This document shows positions 63,601 to 64,000 of a DNA stretch of 64,000 nt, piece by piece. Source of the stretch: Lepraria neglecta (taxonomy: Eukaryota > Ascomycota > Lecanoromycetes > Lecanorales > Stereocaulaceae); NCBI GenBank assembly GCA_033220425.1, contig CM065647.1:806001-870000 (forward strand), in the 5' to 3' direction. The notes below the pieces were generated by a model. It had not been told where the DNA came from. It did not search any database and saw only the letters and a list, made by a program, of their open reading frames with translations. A program made the position numbers and the translations under genes. Position 1 is the stretch's first letter; every line of letters begins with the position of its first letter.

Positions 63601-64000
63601 TAATGACAACATCTGGGGCCAAAGGAAGCTCTGTCAATGCCAATCTAATATCCTGTAATCTTGGACAGCAGGTCCTCGAGGGTCGAAGGGTCCCAGTCAT
63701 GGTTAGCGGCAAGACCCTGCCGTCATTCAGGCCTTTCGAGACCAATGTGCGAGCCGGTGGGTATGTGACAGATCGCTTTTTGACGGGAGTCAAGCCGCAA
63801 GAATACTATTTTCATGCAATGGCTGGTCGGGAAGGTCTTATTGATACGGCTGTGAAGACCTCGAGGAGTGGATACTTGCAACGTTGTTTGATCAAGGGGA
63901 TGGAGGGCCTAAAATCGGAGTACGACAACTCAGTCAGAGACTCGGATGGTAGTATGGTACAGTTCCTGTACGGAGAGGATGGTCTTGACGTGACCAAGCA
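60627..64000 (+). CDS. RPA190: RNA polymerase I largest subunit (3' truncated)
   Basis: Catalytic subunit of Pol I, which transcribes 35S rRNA in the nucleolus. Exons are 60627-60808, 60871-61374 and 61427 to the window edge, with no stop reached; about 1087 residues of an expected 1650-1700 are present. The N-terminal clamp zinc site is CSTCHLNTYACPGHVGH, with the CAYC and CGTCKG cysteines; an acidic insertion follows. The catalytic loop is NADFDGDEMNMHFPQ (near 62697), coordinating the active-site magnesium, and RQPTLHKPSIMAHR precedes it. The bridge helix and neighbourhood (YYFHAMAGREGLIDTAVKTS) is reached near 63810. The frame is open over all 2.57 kb of exon 3. The start at 60627 matches the conserved ISQPIASYIGSVDFGFLSSED beginning (given here by residues 3-23 approximate). 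Confidence 0.97.

Overview
This 64-kb window is nuclear DNA from a filamentous ascomycete (Pezizomycotina). The evidence is the mostly 45-65 nt GT-AG introns, a fused five-domain AROM gene, a divergent intron-containing H3/H4 histone pair, TTAGGG-type telomeric motifs and nonsense mutations of the kind left by repeat-induced point mutation (RIP). The protein flavour suggests Leotiomycetes, but that placement is only an impression. Genes lie on both strands with no operons. Coding exons were joined by hand from splice-site consensus, reading phase and family conservation.

Layout. 0.1-4.5 kb: poorly coding, with two doubtful ORFs and one small two-exon gene. 4.8-24.7 kb: dense housekeeping block with cytosolic isoleucyl-tRNA synthetase (ILS1), vesicle tether USO1, nuclear 5'-3' exonuclease RAT1, pentafunctional AROM (ARO1), exonuclease V (EXO5) and an Mpv17/PMP22-family membrane protein. 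24.9-27.6 kb: a 2.64-kb pogo/Fot1-like DNA transposon with perfect 60-bp terminal inverted repeats and a transposase broken by four stops. 27.8-34.1 kb: a DUF3445 (heme-dependent N-demethylase-like) protein, mannosyltransferase ALG9 and the H/ACA snoRNP factor NAF1, which has an apparent one-base frameshift. 34.3-35.8 kb: a decayed gene with degenerate tandem repeats. 36.5-38.8 kb: a C2H2 transcription factor resembling Rpn4, followed by 3.4 kb without a recognisable gene. 42.1-46.2 kb: a short-chain dehydrogenase, then histones H4 and H3 sharing a promoter. 47.1-57.9 kb: a Csk1/CAK-like protein kinase, endocytic muniscin SYP1 (with a GC-AG intron), a single-pass membrane SH3 protein and checkpoint protein MAD1. 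58.6-64 kb: splicing factor PRP3 and RNA polymerase I largest subunit RPA190, which runs off the end.

Most of the genes are core eukaryotic functions with no common pathway: translation (ILS1), RNA processing (RAT1, NAF1, PRP3), rRNA transcription (RPA190), chromatin (H3/H4), cell cycle (MAD1, the kinase), and membrane traffic and glycosylation (USO1, SYP1, ALG9). The accessory signals most worth attention are the transposon with its Ala-Pro-rich transposase tail, the NAF1 frameshift, the cluster of ACGCGT boxes in and around the histone genes (three of them inside introns) and the repeated GCGCTA elements in the histone promoter. I found no tRNA, 5S rRNA or CRISPR, and no secondary-metabolite cluster.
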